Positions 31,296 to 39,221 of a DNA stretch of 64,000 bases are shown here, one piece after another (the stretch's first letter is position 1; the number at the start of each line of letters is the position of its first letter). This DNA is from CAZUYC01 sp964624475 (GTDB lineage: Bacteria; Myxococcota_A; UBA9160; SMWR01): NCBI GenBank assembly GCA_964624475.1, contig CAZUYC010000118.1, forward strand, positions 1 to 64,000. Direction: 5' to 3'. The translations under genes and the position numbers were made by a program. The notes under the pieces were generated by a model. It was given only the letters and a program-made list of their open reading frames with translations. It was not told the origin of the DNA and searched no databases.

Positions 31296-31982
31296 ATGGC
31301 TGCCCGCAGGAAGCCCAAGCGCAAGAAAGCCGCCCGGTCGAAGAAGAGCGGGCGCAAGAAGACGCTCGCGAAGCGCCGCGCGGCGAAGAAGGCCTCCCGG
31401 AAGAAGGCCCCCGGCTCGGGCCGGGCGCGCCGCGGGGGGGCGCCGCGCAAGACCCGGGTCCGCAAGAAGGCCGCGGCTCGCCGGCCGGCGGCCGCCAGGC
31501 CGTCGGCGCGACCCCGGGCGCCGAAGGCGACCGCGTCGAAGGCGACCGCGCCCAAGACGACCGCGTCGAAGGAGGCGGCGAAGCCCGGTGCATCCTCCGG
31601 ACCGGCGGCAGCGCCGCCCTCGGCCGCCGCCCCCGCTGCGAAGCCCTCGGCCCCCGTCGCGGCCCCTCCGCGACCGGCCGGAGCGCCCAAGCCGGCCGCA
31701 GCGCCCGCGTCCGTGGCCGCGAGCGTGCCCCAGCGCATCGGCTCGGTGACGCACTACTACCCGCACGTGAACGCGGGCGTGATCGCGATCGAGGCGGGCC
31801 AGCTGCGGGTGGGGGACACGGTCCACGTGCGCGGGCACACGACGGACTACTACCAGCGCGTCGACCGCATCGAGGTGGACCACAAGCCGGTCGAATCGGC
31901 CCGTGCGGGCCAGTCCGTCGGCGTGCACGTCGCGCAGCGGGTGCGCGAGGGCGACGCGGTCTGGAAGGTCTCCTCGGGCTAG
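31296..31982 (+). CDS. Histone H1-like tail fused to a translation elongation factor-like (EF-Tu domain 2) domain
   Basis: 228 residues. The first ~60 are densely Lys/Arg (KRKKAARSKKSGRKKTLAKR), then an Ala/Pro/Lys-rich stretch to ~145. The C-terminal ~80 residues (IGSVTHYYPHVNAGVIAIEA, VGDTVHVRGHTTDYYQRVDRIEVDHKPV, QSVGVHVAQRVREGDAVWKV) match the small stand-alone proteins built on the EF-Tu domain 2 beta-barrel. Function is unknown; the tail suggests nucleic-acid binding. A consensus-like promoter and strong RBS imply high expression. The tail's length and repeats vary in such proteins, so the exact role of the fusion is open. Confidence 0.8.
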   Translation: MAARRKPKRKKAARSKKSGRKKTLAKRRAAKKASRKKAPGSGRARRGGAPRKTRVRKKAAARRPAAARPSARPRAPKATASKATAPKTTASKEAAKPGASSGPAAAPPSAAAPAAKPSAPVAAPPRPAGAPKPAAAPASVAASVPQRIGSVTHYYPHVNAGVIAIEAGQLRVGDTVHVRGHTTDYYQRVDRIEVDHKPVESARAGQSVGVHVAQRVREGDAVWKVSSG

Positions 31983-32094
31983 AAGCCCGAGGCGAGCGGA
32001 GCTTTCCAGGGCGAGGAGCCCGCAAGCGGGCCGGAGGCCTGCGCGCAGCGGGCCGGAGCTCCGGTGGAGCTCGGCCGCAGGCGAGCGGAGAACC
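31983..32094 (+). repeat. Repeat family C array between convergent genes
   Basis: Starts at the stop of the histone-tailed gene and ends 4 bp before the stop of the bactofilin gene (32095). It contains the CCCGC/GCGGG stem, GGCC-GGA-GGCC and GGAGCTCC-GGT-GGAGCTC hairpin modules and two AGGCGAGCGGAG ends. Confidence 0.8.
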
Positions 32095-32592
32095 CTAGGG
32101 CTGGGAAGTGCCCTCGGGGGCCGGCGTCGGCGCGGGCGGCTGCTTGCGCCCGCCGCCCGGGATCGCCTTGAGCGCCCCCTTGCCCTCGGAGCCGGGCATC
32201 TTGACCTGCCCGTCGAGCGCGGCGCCCTCCTCCACGACGAGGGACGGTGTCTCGAGGTTCCCGTGGACGCGGGCCGTCTTGTGCAGGACGACCTTGCGCG
32301 CGGCGATGATGTCTCCCTCGACGAGGCCGCTCACGACCACCGTGTTGGAGCGGATCGTCGCGTGGATCTCGCCGCTCTCCCCGACGATCAGGGTGTTCTC
32401 GCTGGCGATCTCGCCGCGGAAGCGCCCGTCGATGCGCACGGTGTCCCGGAACGAGAGCTTGCCCTCGAACTCGGAGCCCTGGTCGATGAAGGCGCTGAGC
32501 CCGCCCGCGCTCGGGGGCGAGCCGCTCGAACCCGACCCCGCGCCCGGCACCTCGAACTCGGAGGTGCCGCGTCCGAACGACTTGAGTGCCAT
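32095..32592 (-). CDS. Bactofilin
   Basis: 165-residue polymer-forming cytoskeletal protein. A short flexible N-terminus is followed by the right-handed beta-helix: SAFIDQGSEFEGKLSFRDTV, VRIDGRFRGEIASENTLIVG, HATIRSNTVVVSGLVEGDII and RVHGNLETPSLVVEEGAALDG. The C-terminus is proline-rich. Bactofilins assemble without nucleotide and organise cell-wall or chromosome-associated functions. ATG at 32592 has a GGAGG-type RBS; the in-frame extension upstream lacks homology. Confidence 0.93.
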   Translation of the reverse strand: MALKSFGRGTSEFEVPGAGSGSSGSPPSAGGLSAFIDQGSEFEGKLSFRDTVRIDGRFRGEIASENTLIVGESGEIHATIRSNTVVVSGLVEGDIIAARKVVLHKTARVHGNLETPSLVVEEGAALDGQVKMPGSEGKGALKAIPGGGRKQPPAPTPAPEGTSQP

Positions 32593-32730
32593 CTCAGGTC
32601 CTCCCTGGATCCCGGAATCCCGGCCCATGCTTCGGCGGGGTGAAGCGGCGACTTGAGATGACGGCGATCACGGAACTCGCCGGCCGGTCGGGCCGATGCG
32701 CCGTCGGCGCCTGGCGCTCGGGCCCGGAAT

Positions 32731-32840
32731 GCCCCGCAAGCGCCCGAAGGGGCCGGAGCTCCTGTGGAGCTCGGCCCGCAGCGAGCCGAAGGCGAGCGGA
32801 GTGCGGGCCCCCCGCTAAGGAGGCGCCCGAAGGGCGCTAG
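32731..32840 (+). repeat. Repeat family C array upstream of holB
   Basis: Contains a GGAGCTCC-TGT-GGAGCTC hairpin, the core with GCC-GAA-GGC, a GCGGGCCCCCCGC stem, and then an extra GCGCCC-GAA-GGGCGC hairpin at 32823-32837. The last hairpin occupies the position of the promoter spacer just upstream of a TAGCCT (32838-32843) and the holB start. The 258-bp gap 32593-32850 otherwise holds no gene. Confidence 0.8.
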
Positions 32841-32850
32841 CCTGCCGCCC

Positions 32851-33741
32851 ATGGCGGATCCCGCGGGCGAAGATCCCCCGGCCCTGCTGAGGAAGAGCCT
32901 CGAGAGCGGCCGGATCCACTCGGCGTACCTCCTCTCGGGCCCCGGTCCGGGGCCGGCCGAGGCGGCGCTCGCCTTTGTCCGCGGCCTCGTCTGTCGGGGG
33001 ACCGCTCCCCGCCCCTGCGAGCGCTGCCCCGAGTGCCAGCGCTCGCGCGCGCGCGACCCGATCCCGCTCGACGGGACCGGGAAGAAGGGCCCCCTGCTCC
33101 GCCACGTCGGCGACCACCCCGACCTGGTCTGGGTGGAGCGGGGCGCGAGCGACACGCGCGTGCGGATCGGCCAGGTGCGCGCCCTCCAGCACGAGCTCGG
33201 CCTGCGGGCGTGGGGCGCGGGGATGCGCGCCGCCGTCATCGCCGATGCCGAGTGGCTGAACCAGGAGGCGCAGAACGCGTGCCTGCGCCTGCTCGAGGAG
33301 CCGCCGCCGCGCACGACCCTGGTGCTGGTCGCCGCGAAGGCGGCGGGGCTGCTCGCCACGCTGCGCTCGCGCTGCCAGCGCGTCCGCTTCCGCCCGCCCG
33401 AGGTCGATCTCCTCGCCGATCCGGAGCGCCGGGAGATCGCGGCCCGCCTCGACGGCCTCGCGGCGGCGGGGACTCCGCAGCTCCTCGACTGGGCCGAGGA
33501 GTTCCGCGGCGCCCGGGCCGACACCGTGGGCGAGCTGCACCGGCTCCTCGACACGGGCCTCGCCTGGCTCGGGCGGCGCGTCGCGGGTGGCGTGCGCGAG
33601 CCGGGTCGCGACCTGCGCCGCGAGCTCGAGGCCGCCCGCGCGATCTCTGAGGGGCGCAAGCACCTCGACCAACGCAACGCCAACCCGCAGATGGTCGCGG
33701 AGCGCGTGCTGATAGCGCTCCGCGAGGCGGCGGCCGGATGA
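32851..33741 (+). CDS. holB: DNA polymerase III delta-prime-like clamp-loader subunit
   Basis: 296-residue AAA+ clamp-loader relative. The zinc module CERCPECQR, with flanking VCRG and HPDL, and AVIADAEWLNQEAQNACLRLLEEPPPRTTLVLVA with the SRC motif RSRCQRVRF are diagnostic. The P-loop is degenerate (LLSGPGPGPAEAALAF lacks GKT/S), as in delta-prime subunits, which do not hydrolyse ATP. It overlaps metG by 4 bp, so it leads the operon holB-metG-tatD-suhB-LOG. No Shine-Dalgarno is seen; a TAGCCT lies 7 nt before the ATG. Confidence 0.88.
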   Translation: MADPAGEDPPALLRKSLESGRIHSAYLLSGPGPGPAEAALAFVRGLVCRGTAPRPCERCPECQRSRARDPIPLDGTGKKGPLLRHVGDHPDLVWVERGASDTRVRIGQVRALQHELGLRAWGAGMRAAVIADAEWLNQEAQNACLRLLEEPPPRTTLVLVAAKAAGLLATLRSRCQRVRFRPPEVDLLADPERREIAARLDGLAAAGTPQLLDWAEEFRGARADTVGELHRLLDTGLAWLGRRVAGGVREPGRDLRRELEAARAISEGRKHLDQRNANPQMVAERVLIALREAAAG

Positions 33742-35294
33742 CGCGCGCCTTCTACGTCACGACGCCCATCTACTACGTGAACGCCGATCCGCACATCGGG
33801 CACACCTACACGACCGTGCTCGCGGACACGCTCGCGCGCTGGCACCGCGCCTGCGGCGAGGAGACCTTCTTCCTGACCGGCTGCGACATGCACGGCGAGA
33901 AGGTCCTCGAGGTGGCGCGGACGCGCGGCGCCTCGCCGCGGGAGGTCGCCGACCACTACGCGAGCCGTTTCCGCTCCACCTGGGACGAGCTCGGGCTCGC
34001 GTACTCCCGCTTCATCCACACCACCGATCCCGACCACGTCCGGGGCGTCCAGGAGATCCTCTCGCGCATGCACCGCGAGGGACACGTCTACTTCCAGGAG
34101 TACGAGGGGGACTACTGCGTCGGCTGCGAGCGCTTCCTCACCGAACGAGACCTGGTGGACGGCCTCTGCCGCGACCACGAGCGCCCCCCGGAGAAGCGCC
34201 GCGAGGCCAACTACTTCTTCCGCATGAGCGCCCACTTCGGCTGGCTCGAGCGCTTCCTCCGCGAGCATCCCGACTGGATCCACCCCGAGCCCTATCGCAA
34301 CGAGGTGCTCGGCATGCTCCGCGAGGAGTCCGGCCTCGGCGACCTCTGCATCTCGCGGCCGAAGACGCGGCTCGATTGGGGGATCGAGCTGCCCTTCGAC
34401 CGCGACTACGTCTGCTACGTCTGGTTCGACGCGCTGATCAACTACCTGACCGGGATCGGCTACCCCGACGCGCCGGGCTTCGCCGGGTGGTGGACGGCGT
34501 CCGAGCACCTGATCGGAAAGGATCTCCTGAAGCCGCACGCCGTCTTCTGGCCGATCATGCTGCGTGCGATCGGGCTCGAGCCGATGAAACGACTCGCCGT
34601 CCACGGCTACTGGACCGTCGACGACCGCAAGGTCTCGAAGAGTCTCGGCAACATGATCTCGCCGCTCGCGATGCGCGACCGCTACGGCTTCGAGCCCTTC
34701 CGCTACTACCTGCTGCGCGAGATGTCCTTCGGCCACGACGCGAGCTTCAGCGAGGAGGGCATGCTGGCCCGCGTGAACGCCGACCTCGCGAACAACCTCG
34801 GCAACCTCGTGAGCCGCACGCTCCAGATGACGGCGCGCTTCGCGGCCGGGAGCATTCCCGAGGCCGGATCGCCCGGTGGGCCCGAGGGCGAGCTGCGCGC
34901 CGCGGCGGAGGCGGCGCCCGCGGAGATGGACGCCTGCGTGCGGCGCACGGACCCGCGCAAGGCGCTCGAGGCGCTGTTCCGGATCGTCGACGCGGCGAAC
35001 GGCTATCTGGAGAAGCGCGAGCCCTGGCGCGCCGTGCGCGACCCGGCGCGCGCCGCCGAGCTGCGCACGACGCTGGCGGCGGCCTGCGAGGCGCTGCGCA
35101 TCGTCGCCGTGCTGCTCGGCGCCTTCCTCCCCGCGGCGTCGCGCGAGATCCTGACGCGCCTCGGCGTCGCCGAGGGCGAGGGGGGCACGCTCCCGGCGGC
35201 CGCGGGCTGGGGGGCGGTCGCGCTCGCCGGCCGGGTCGTCGCGGCGGGAACGCCGCTCTTCCCGCGCATCGAGACCCCGGAGGCGCCCGGCTGA
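33738..35294 (+). CDS. metG: Methionyl-tRNA synthetase
   Basis: 518-residue class I synthetase without the C-terminal tRNA-binding domain, so it is monomeric-type. Motifs: TTPIYYVNADPHIGHTYTTV (HIGH), a zinc-knuckle region with CVGCERFLTERDLVDGLC, the methionine pocket VWFDALINYLTGIGYPD, and KVSKSLGN (KMSKS). The anticodon-binding helices follow, with NNLGNLVSRTLQM. Start ATG at 33738 overlaps the holB stop, and tatD begins 2 bp after its stop. Confidence 0.97.
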   Translation: MTRAFYVTTPIYYVNADPHIGHTYTTVLADTLARWHRACGEETFFLTGCDMHGEKVLEVARTRGASPREVADHYASRFRSTWDELGLAYSRFIHTTDPDHVRGVQEILSRMHREGHVYFQEYEGDYCVGCERFLTERDLVDGLCRDHERPPEKRREANYFFRMSAHFGWLERFLREHPDWIHPEPYRNEVLGMLREESGLGDLCISRPKTRLDWGIELPFDRDYVCYVWFDALINYLTGIGYPDAPGFAGWWTASEHLIGKDLLKPHAVFWPIMLRAIGLEPMKRLAVHGYWTVDDRKVSKSLGNMISPLAMRDRYGFEPFRYYLLREMSFGHDASFSEEGMLARVNADLANNLGNLVSRTLQMTARFAAGSIPEAGSPGGPEGELRAAAEAAPAEMDACVRRTDPRKALEALFRIVDAANGYLEKREPWRAVRDPARAAELRTTLAAACEALRIVAVLLGAFLPAASREILTRLGVAEGEGGTLPAAAGWGAVALAGRVVAAGTPLFPRIETPEAPG

Positions 35295-35296
35295 GC

Positions 35297-36163
35297 ATGT
35301 GGCTCGACAGCCATTGCCACCTGGGCGCGCCGGACTTCGACGCCGACCGAGAGGCCGTGCTCGAGCGCGCGTGGTGCGCGGGCCTCGAGGGCCTGGTCGC
35401 GATCGGCTCGGGCTACGGGATCGCGGGCAACGCCCGCGCGATCGAGCTGGCCTCGGCCGACCCGCGCGTGCGGGCGACCGCCGGCGTCCACCCGCACGAG
35501 GCGGCGGAGCTCGACGCGCAGGGGCGCGAGCTCCTCGCGGGCTGGCTCGCGCACCCGCGCGTGGTCGCCGTGGGCGAGTGCGGGCTCGACTACCATTACA
35601 TGCGCTCGCCGCGCGAGGTGCAGCGCGAGGTGCTGGCCTGGCAGCTCGCGCTGGCGCGCGAGCGGGGCCTCCCGGTCTCGCTCCACGTGCGCGGCGAGCG
35701 TCCGGACGCCTTCGCCGAGCTCCTCGACCTCTGGCTCGCGGTCGGCGGCGGCTCCCTCGAGGGGGTGCTCCACTGCTACACGGGCACGCTCGAGTTCGCG
35801 CGGCGCGCGCTCGACGCGGGCCTCTTCGTCTCCTTCTCGGGCATCCTGACCTTCCGGCGCGACCGCGGGCTGCGCGAGGTCGCGCGGGCCCTGCCCCTGG
35901 ACCGGCTGCTCGTCGAAACCGACGCCCCTCTGCTCGCGCCCGAGGGACTGCGCGGGCGCCGCAACGAGCCGGCGCACGTGGCGCGGGTGGGCTCTGCCCT
36001 GGCCGAGCTCCACGGCGTCCCCGTGGAGGCGGTGGCCGCGGCGACGACGCGCAACGCGCGCAAGCTCTTCCGGCTCGGCGACGCTCCGCGCGGCAAGGTC
36101 GCAGCAAGCGAAGCGCGCAGCGAGGCGAAGCCGAGCGAAGTACCTCGGGCCGGCGGAGCATGA
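35297..36163 (+). CDS. tatD: TatD-family metal-dependent deoxyribonuclease
   Basis: 288-residue TIM-barrel hydrolase. Metal ligands are visible: WLDSHCHLGAPDFD, GVHPHEA, GECGLDYHYM, SLHVRGERP, LHCYTG and VETDAPLLAPEG. TatD proteins are 3'-5' exonucleases with roles in DNA repair and decay. The C-terminal ~20 residues, SEARSEAKPSEVPRAGG, are encoded by a family C repeat, not by ordinary tatD sequence; the conserved domain ends with NARKLFRLG just before it. ATG at 35297 follows the metG stop; the stop overlaps the suhB start (ATGA). Confidence 0.93.
   Translation: MWLDSHCHLGAPDFDADREAVLERAWCAGLEGLVAIGSGYGIAGNARAIELASADPRVRATAGVHPHEAAELDAQGRELLAGWLAHPRVVAVGECGLDYHYMRSPREVQREVLAWQLALARERGLPVSLHVRGERPDAFAELLDLWLAVGGGSLEGVLHCYTGTLEFARRALDAGLFVSFSGILTFRRDRGLREVARALPLDRLLVETDAPLLAPEGLRGRRNEPAHVARVGSALAELHGVPVEAVAAATTRNARKLFRLGDAPRGKVAASEARSEAKPSEVPRAGGA
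36103..36142 (+). repeat. Repeat family C copy forming the C-terminus of tatD
   Basis: Sense-strand copy (GCAGCAAGCGAAGCGCGCAG onward) read in a third frame as SEARSEAKPSEV. It ends 18 bp before the suhB start codon. Confidence 0.85.
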
Positions 36164-36960
36164 GCGAACCTGACGCCGTCCTCGACCTCGCCGTGCGCCT
36201 CGCGCGCGCGGCGGGCAAGCTGCAGCGCGAGCGCTACGAGACGCCCCTCGAGATCCACGCGAAGACGACGCCGATCAACCTCGTGACCGAGGTCGACCAC
36301 GCCTGCGAGAAGCTCGTGGTCGAGGGGATCGCCGCGGAGCGCCCGGACGACGCCGTCCTCGCCGAGGAGGGCGGCGGCCGCGACCGCGAGGACGCGCCCT
36401 GGCGCTGGATCATCGACCCGCTCGACGGCACGGTGAACTACGCTCACGGCTATCCGCGCTTCTGCGTCTCGATCGGCGTCGAGCGCGACGGGGTGCGCAC
36501 GGTCGGCGTCGTCTACGACCCGCTCCTCGACGAGCTCTACAGCGCGGTGCAGGGCGGCGGCGCCAGGCGCAACGGCCGCGCGATCCGCGTCTCCGAGACC
36601 GCGACGCTCGGCGAGGCGCTGCTCGCGACCGGCTTCGCCTACGACGTGCGCCGAAGCCCGGAGGACAACCTCGACCACTTCGCCGCGCTCGTGAAGCGCG
36701 CGCGCGCCGTGCGTCGCGACGGGAGCGCGGCGCTCGACCTCTGCTACGTGGCGGCGGGCCGCTTCGACGGCTTCTGGGAGCTCGGGCTCCACCCCTGGGA
36801 CGTGGCCGCGGGGCTGCTCCTCGTCGAAGAGGCGGGGGGACGGGCGAGCGACCTGCGCGGCGCCCCGGTCCCGCGCTCGGGCCGCGAGGTGCTCGCGAGC
36901 AACGGGCGGATCCACGACGCGCTCGTCGACGTGCTCTCGCGTCATGGGGAGCCGGCGTGA
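36160..36960 (+). CDS. suhB: Inositol monophosphatase family protein (SuhB-like)
   Basis: 266-residue Mg-dependent sugar phosphatase. The two family signatures are WIIDPLDGTVNYAHGYP (about 83-99), with the metal-binding DPLDGT, and WELGLHPWDVAAGLLLVEEAGG near the C-terminus; AEEGGG provides the upstream Glu. In proteobacteria SuhB also acts in rRNA antitermination; which role applies is unknown. ATG overlaps the tatD stop, and the stop overlaps the next gene (GTGA). Confidence 0.94.
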   Translation: MSEPDAVLDLAVRLARAAGKLQRERYETPLEIHAKTTPINLVTEVDHACEKLVVEGIAAERPDDAVLAEEGGGRDREDAPWRWIIDPLDGTVNYAHGYPRFCVSIGVERDGVRTVGVVYDPLLDELYSAVQGGGARRNGRAIRVSETATLGEALLATGFAYDVRRSPEDNLDHFAALVKRARAVRRDGSAALDLCYVAAGRFDGFWELGLHPWDVAAGLLLVEEAGGRASDLRGAPVPRSGREVLASNGRIHDALVDVLSRHGEPA

Positions 36961-37838
36961 CGGAGGACGACCGCGAGGTGCTGCGCAGGCGGATCCTCGC
37001 CTCCGCCAGCTATCGGCTCGCGGAGCGCGACCTCGAGCTGCTCGCGCGCGCCGAGCTCCGACCCGTGCGGCTGCTCCTCGAGCTCTCGAAGCCGGAGCTC
37101 GCCCTCGCCGAGCAGGGGATCCGCTCCACGATCGTGGTCTTCGGCGGCACGCAGATCGAGGAGCCGGCGCAGGCCGCTTTGCACCTCGCCGCCGCGCGCG
37201 AGGCGGCGGCCCGCAGCCCCGGCGACCCGCTGCGGGCCCGGGCCGCCGCGCGCGCCGAGCGCATCGCAGAGAAGGGCCGCTACTACGAGGCGGCGCGCGA
37301 GTTCGCGCGGCTCGTCTCCGGCACCTGCCAGGCCGGCGGCCGCTGCGAGTACGTCGTGGTCACGGGCGGCGGCCCGGGGATCATGGAGGCCGCCAATCGC
37401 GGAGCCTTCGACGTCGGCGCCAAGTCCGTGGGCTTCAACATCACGCTGCCGGCCGAGCAGATCCCGAACCCGTACGTCACGCCCGAGCTCTGCTTCCAGT
37501 TCCACTACTTCGCGCTGCGCAAGATGCACTTCCTGCTGCGAGCGCGCGCGCTCGTGGCCTTTCCGGGCGGCTTCGGCACGCTCGACGAGCTCTTCGAGAC
37601 GCTGACGCTGCGCCAGACCGGCCGCATGCAGGCGATCCCGGTGGTGCTCTTCGGCCGCGAGTGGTGGGAGCGCGCCGTCGACTGGCGCTTCCTGGTCGAC
37701 GAGGGCGTGATCGGCGAGGAGCACCTGCTCCTCCTCGAGTGGGCCGAGACGCCGCAGCAGGCCTGGGACGCGATCCTGCGCTTCCACGCGAAGCGCGGCG
37801 AGCCGCCGCCGCGCAGCCCCGATCCGGGCGGCGCGTAG
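36957..37838 (+). CDS. LOG-family (lysine decarboxylase-like) nucleotide hydrolase
   Basis: 293 residues. The family signature PGGFGTLDELFE and VVTGGGPGIMEAANRGA identify a LOG-type phosphoribohydrolase, which releases nucleobases from 5'-monophosphates; many bacterial members are annotated TIGR00730. An extra N-terminal ~80-residue helical region (SYRLAERDLELLARAEL...) is longer than in cytokinin-type LOG and suits the larger subgroup. GTG at 36957 overlaps the suhB stop. It is the last gene of the holB-metG-tatD-suhB operon. A general nucleotide salvage role is inferred. Confidence 0.88.
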   Translation: MTEDDREVLRRRILASASYRLAERDLELLARAELRPVRLLLELSKPELALAEQGIRSTIVVFGGTQIEEPAQAALHLAAAREAAARSPGDPLRARAAARAERIAEKGRYYEAAREFARLVSGTCQAGGRCEYVVVTGGGPGIMEAANRGAFDVGAKSVGFNITLPAEQIPNPYVTPELCFQFHYFALRKMHFLLRARALVAFPGGFGTLDELFETLTLRQTGRMQAIPVVLFGREWWERAVDWRFLVDEGVIGEEHLLLLEWAETPQQAWDAILRFHAKRGEPPPRSPDPGGA

Positions 37839-37932
37839 ACCCCGATCGCGCCCGCTCCCGCCGCGACGCAGCAGCGAGCGGGGAGGGTATTGCCCGAGGC
37901 GTCCGATATGTTTCTGCCCGCGGAGGAACGGC

Positions 37933-38430
37933 TTGTCCGACGCGACTCCTCTCCTGGTCATCCAGTCCGCGATGAGCCTCGCCGCCTATGGCGCCGTCGG
38001 CGCGTGGTTCATCCGGCCGTGGCTTCGGACCAAGCCGCTGCGCACGGCGCTCTCGATCCTCCTGCTTCCCCAGCTCTTCCGGCACGTCGGGATCACGCTC
38101 CTGGTTCCGGAGGTCGTCGATCCCACCTTTCCCGCGGCCATGGCGCGCCAAACGGCGATCGGCGACACGGTCGCCGCGCTCCTCGCCTGGACCGCGCTCG
38201 TCTCGCTTCGCGCCGACTGGCGCCATGCGCGGCTCACCGTCTGGGTCTTCAACGTGGTGGGGATCACCGACATGATCCTCAATCTCGCGAACGGCGTCCG
38301 GTTCCAGGCCGCGAACCACCTCGGCTCCGCGTGGTTCGGCATCGCCTTCGTCGTTCCCGCGATGCTCGTCGTCCACCTCCTGATCTTCGCGTTCCTCCTC
38401 TCCGATCGGGAGCCGCGCAAACCCGGGTAG
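37933..38430 (+). CDS. Four-helix membrane protein of unknown function
   Basis: 165 residues, not recognised. Four hydrophobic segments: LVIQSAMSLAAYGAVGAWFI, TALSILLLPQLFRHVGITLLV, AALLAWTALVSLRADW and SAWFGIAFVVPAMLVVHLLIFAFLL. Polar residues His and Asn within helices (FRHVGIT, NHLGSAW) are notable. TTG at 37933 has GGAGG (37922-37926) 6 nt upstream, supporting expression. No neighbour suggests a pathway. Confidence 0.75.
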   Translation: MSDATPLLVIQSAMSLAAYGAVGAWFIRPWLRTKPLRTALSILLLPQLFRHVGITLLVPEVVDPTFPAAMARQTAIGDTVAALLAWTALVSLRADWRHARLTVWVFNVVGITDMILNLANGVRFQAANHLGSAWFGIAFVVPAMLVVHLLIFAFLLSDREPRKPG

Positions 38431-38566
38431 CGAGGGCCGGCCGGGCTCCTCTCGGGCGGGTGGATCGCCCCCGGGTGTCCGCGGGCTCTCCACTCGAGGT
38501 CGCCGAGCCAGCGCGGGGGCAAACACCCGGATTGCAGGATCCGAATTCGGAGCGGAGGTACGCGGC

Positions 38567-39130
38567 TCAGAATTCCAGATCGACCCTGCTCCCGTCGGAG
38601 GTCTGACACTCGCCCGTCCCTCCCCCCAGGAAGCCCCCGCTCGGCCGGCTCAGCGTGAAGCGACAGCGCATCGCGTGGCCCTCGCTGCCGGGCAGATACG
38701 CCACGACCTTGCCGGTGTAGAAGTGCGCGAAGTCACCGTAGCTGGTGGCCTCGGCCGTCCAGTGGCCGTCGGGCTCCTTCTCCCACACGTTCCACTCGGG
38801 TGTGGACCAGCCGTCGTAGACCGCGGTGACGAGGTGGCCCTGGGTGGATTCCTGGAGGAGAACGTAGCTGCCGCGGAAGAGCTCTCCGCCCTTTCCGAGC
38901 GTCGTGAACAGCAAGCCCGTGCTCGAGCCTTCGGCATCGAAGGAGAAGGGCACCGCCTCGCTCCGGCCGTCGGCTGCCGTCCAGCGGGCGGGGAGCATGC
39001 CCGTCTCGCGCGAGGGGCCGGAGCCCGCGCATCCGAGGATTCCCATCAACACGACGGCGAGTGTCGACGTTCGCGAGCCGGCGCGCGAGAGATTCCTCAT
39101 GTGCTGCAGGGCGAAGTTCAGACGGATCAT
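38567..39130 (-). CDS. Lipoprotein of unknown function
   Basis: 187 residues with a signal sequence ending at the lipobox GILGC (Cys about 34), preceded by a basic stretch MRNLSRAGSR. The mature domain looks beta-rich (GLLFTTLGKGGELFRGSYVLL, TGKVVAYLPG, MRCRFTLSRPSGGFLGGGTGECQTSDG), with glycine-rich turns; no family recognised. ATG at 39130 has a GGAGGGA RBS; a later in-frame ATG (MRNLSRAG) is possible. It is divergent from the flavin monooxygenase gene, with a TATGCT hexamer at 39149-39154. Confidence 0.78.
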   Translation of the reverse strand: MIRLNFALQHMRNLSRAGSRTSTLAVVLMGILGCAGSGPSRETGMLPARWTAADGRSEAVPFSFDAEGSSTGLLFTTLGKGGELFRGSYVLLQESTQGHLVTAVYDGWSTPEWNVWEKEPDGHWTAEATSYGDFAHFYTGKVVAYLPGSEGHAMRCRFTLSRPSGGFLGGGTGECQTSDGSRVDLEF

Positions 39131-39221
39131 CGCTCCCTCCTCGTGCTCAGCATACCGGGAGCGCGGCGAGGAAGCATGCGTCGCGCTTGACGGGAGGAGA
39201 AGGGCAGCGGAAACTGCCCCG

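Noticed and set aside
28843..31749. Very long open frame of 968 codons on the plus strand
   Set aside because: It is antisense to the DUF4124 peptidase, moaB and moaD-moaE genes and rich in Arg/Ala; a GC-rich shadow frame.
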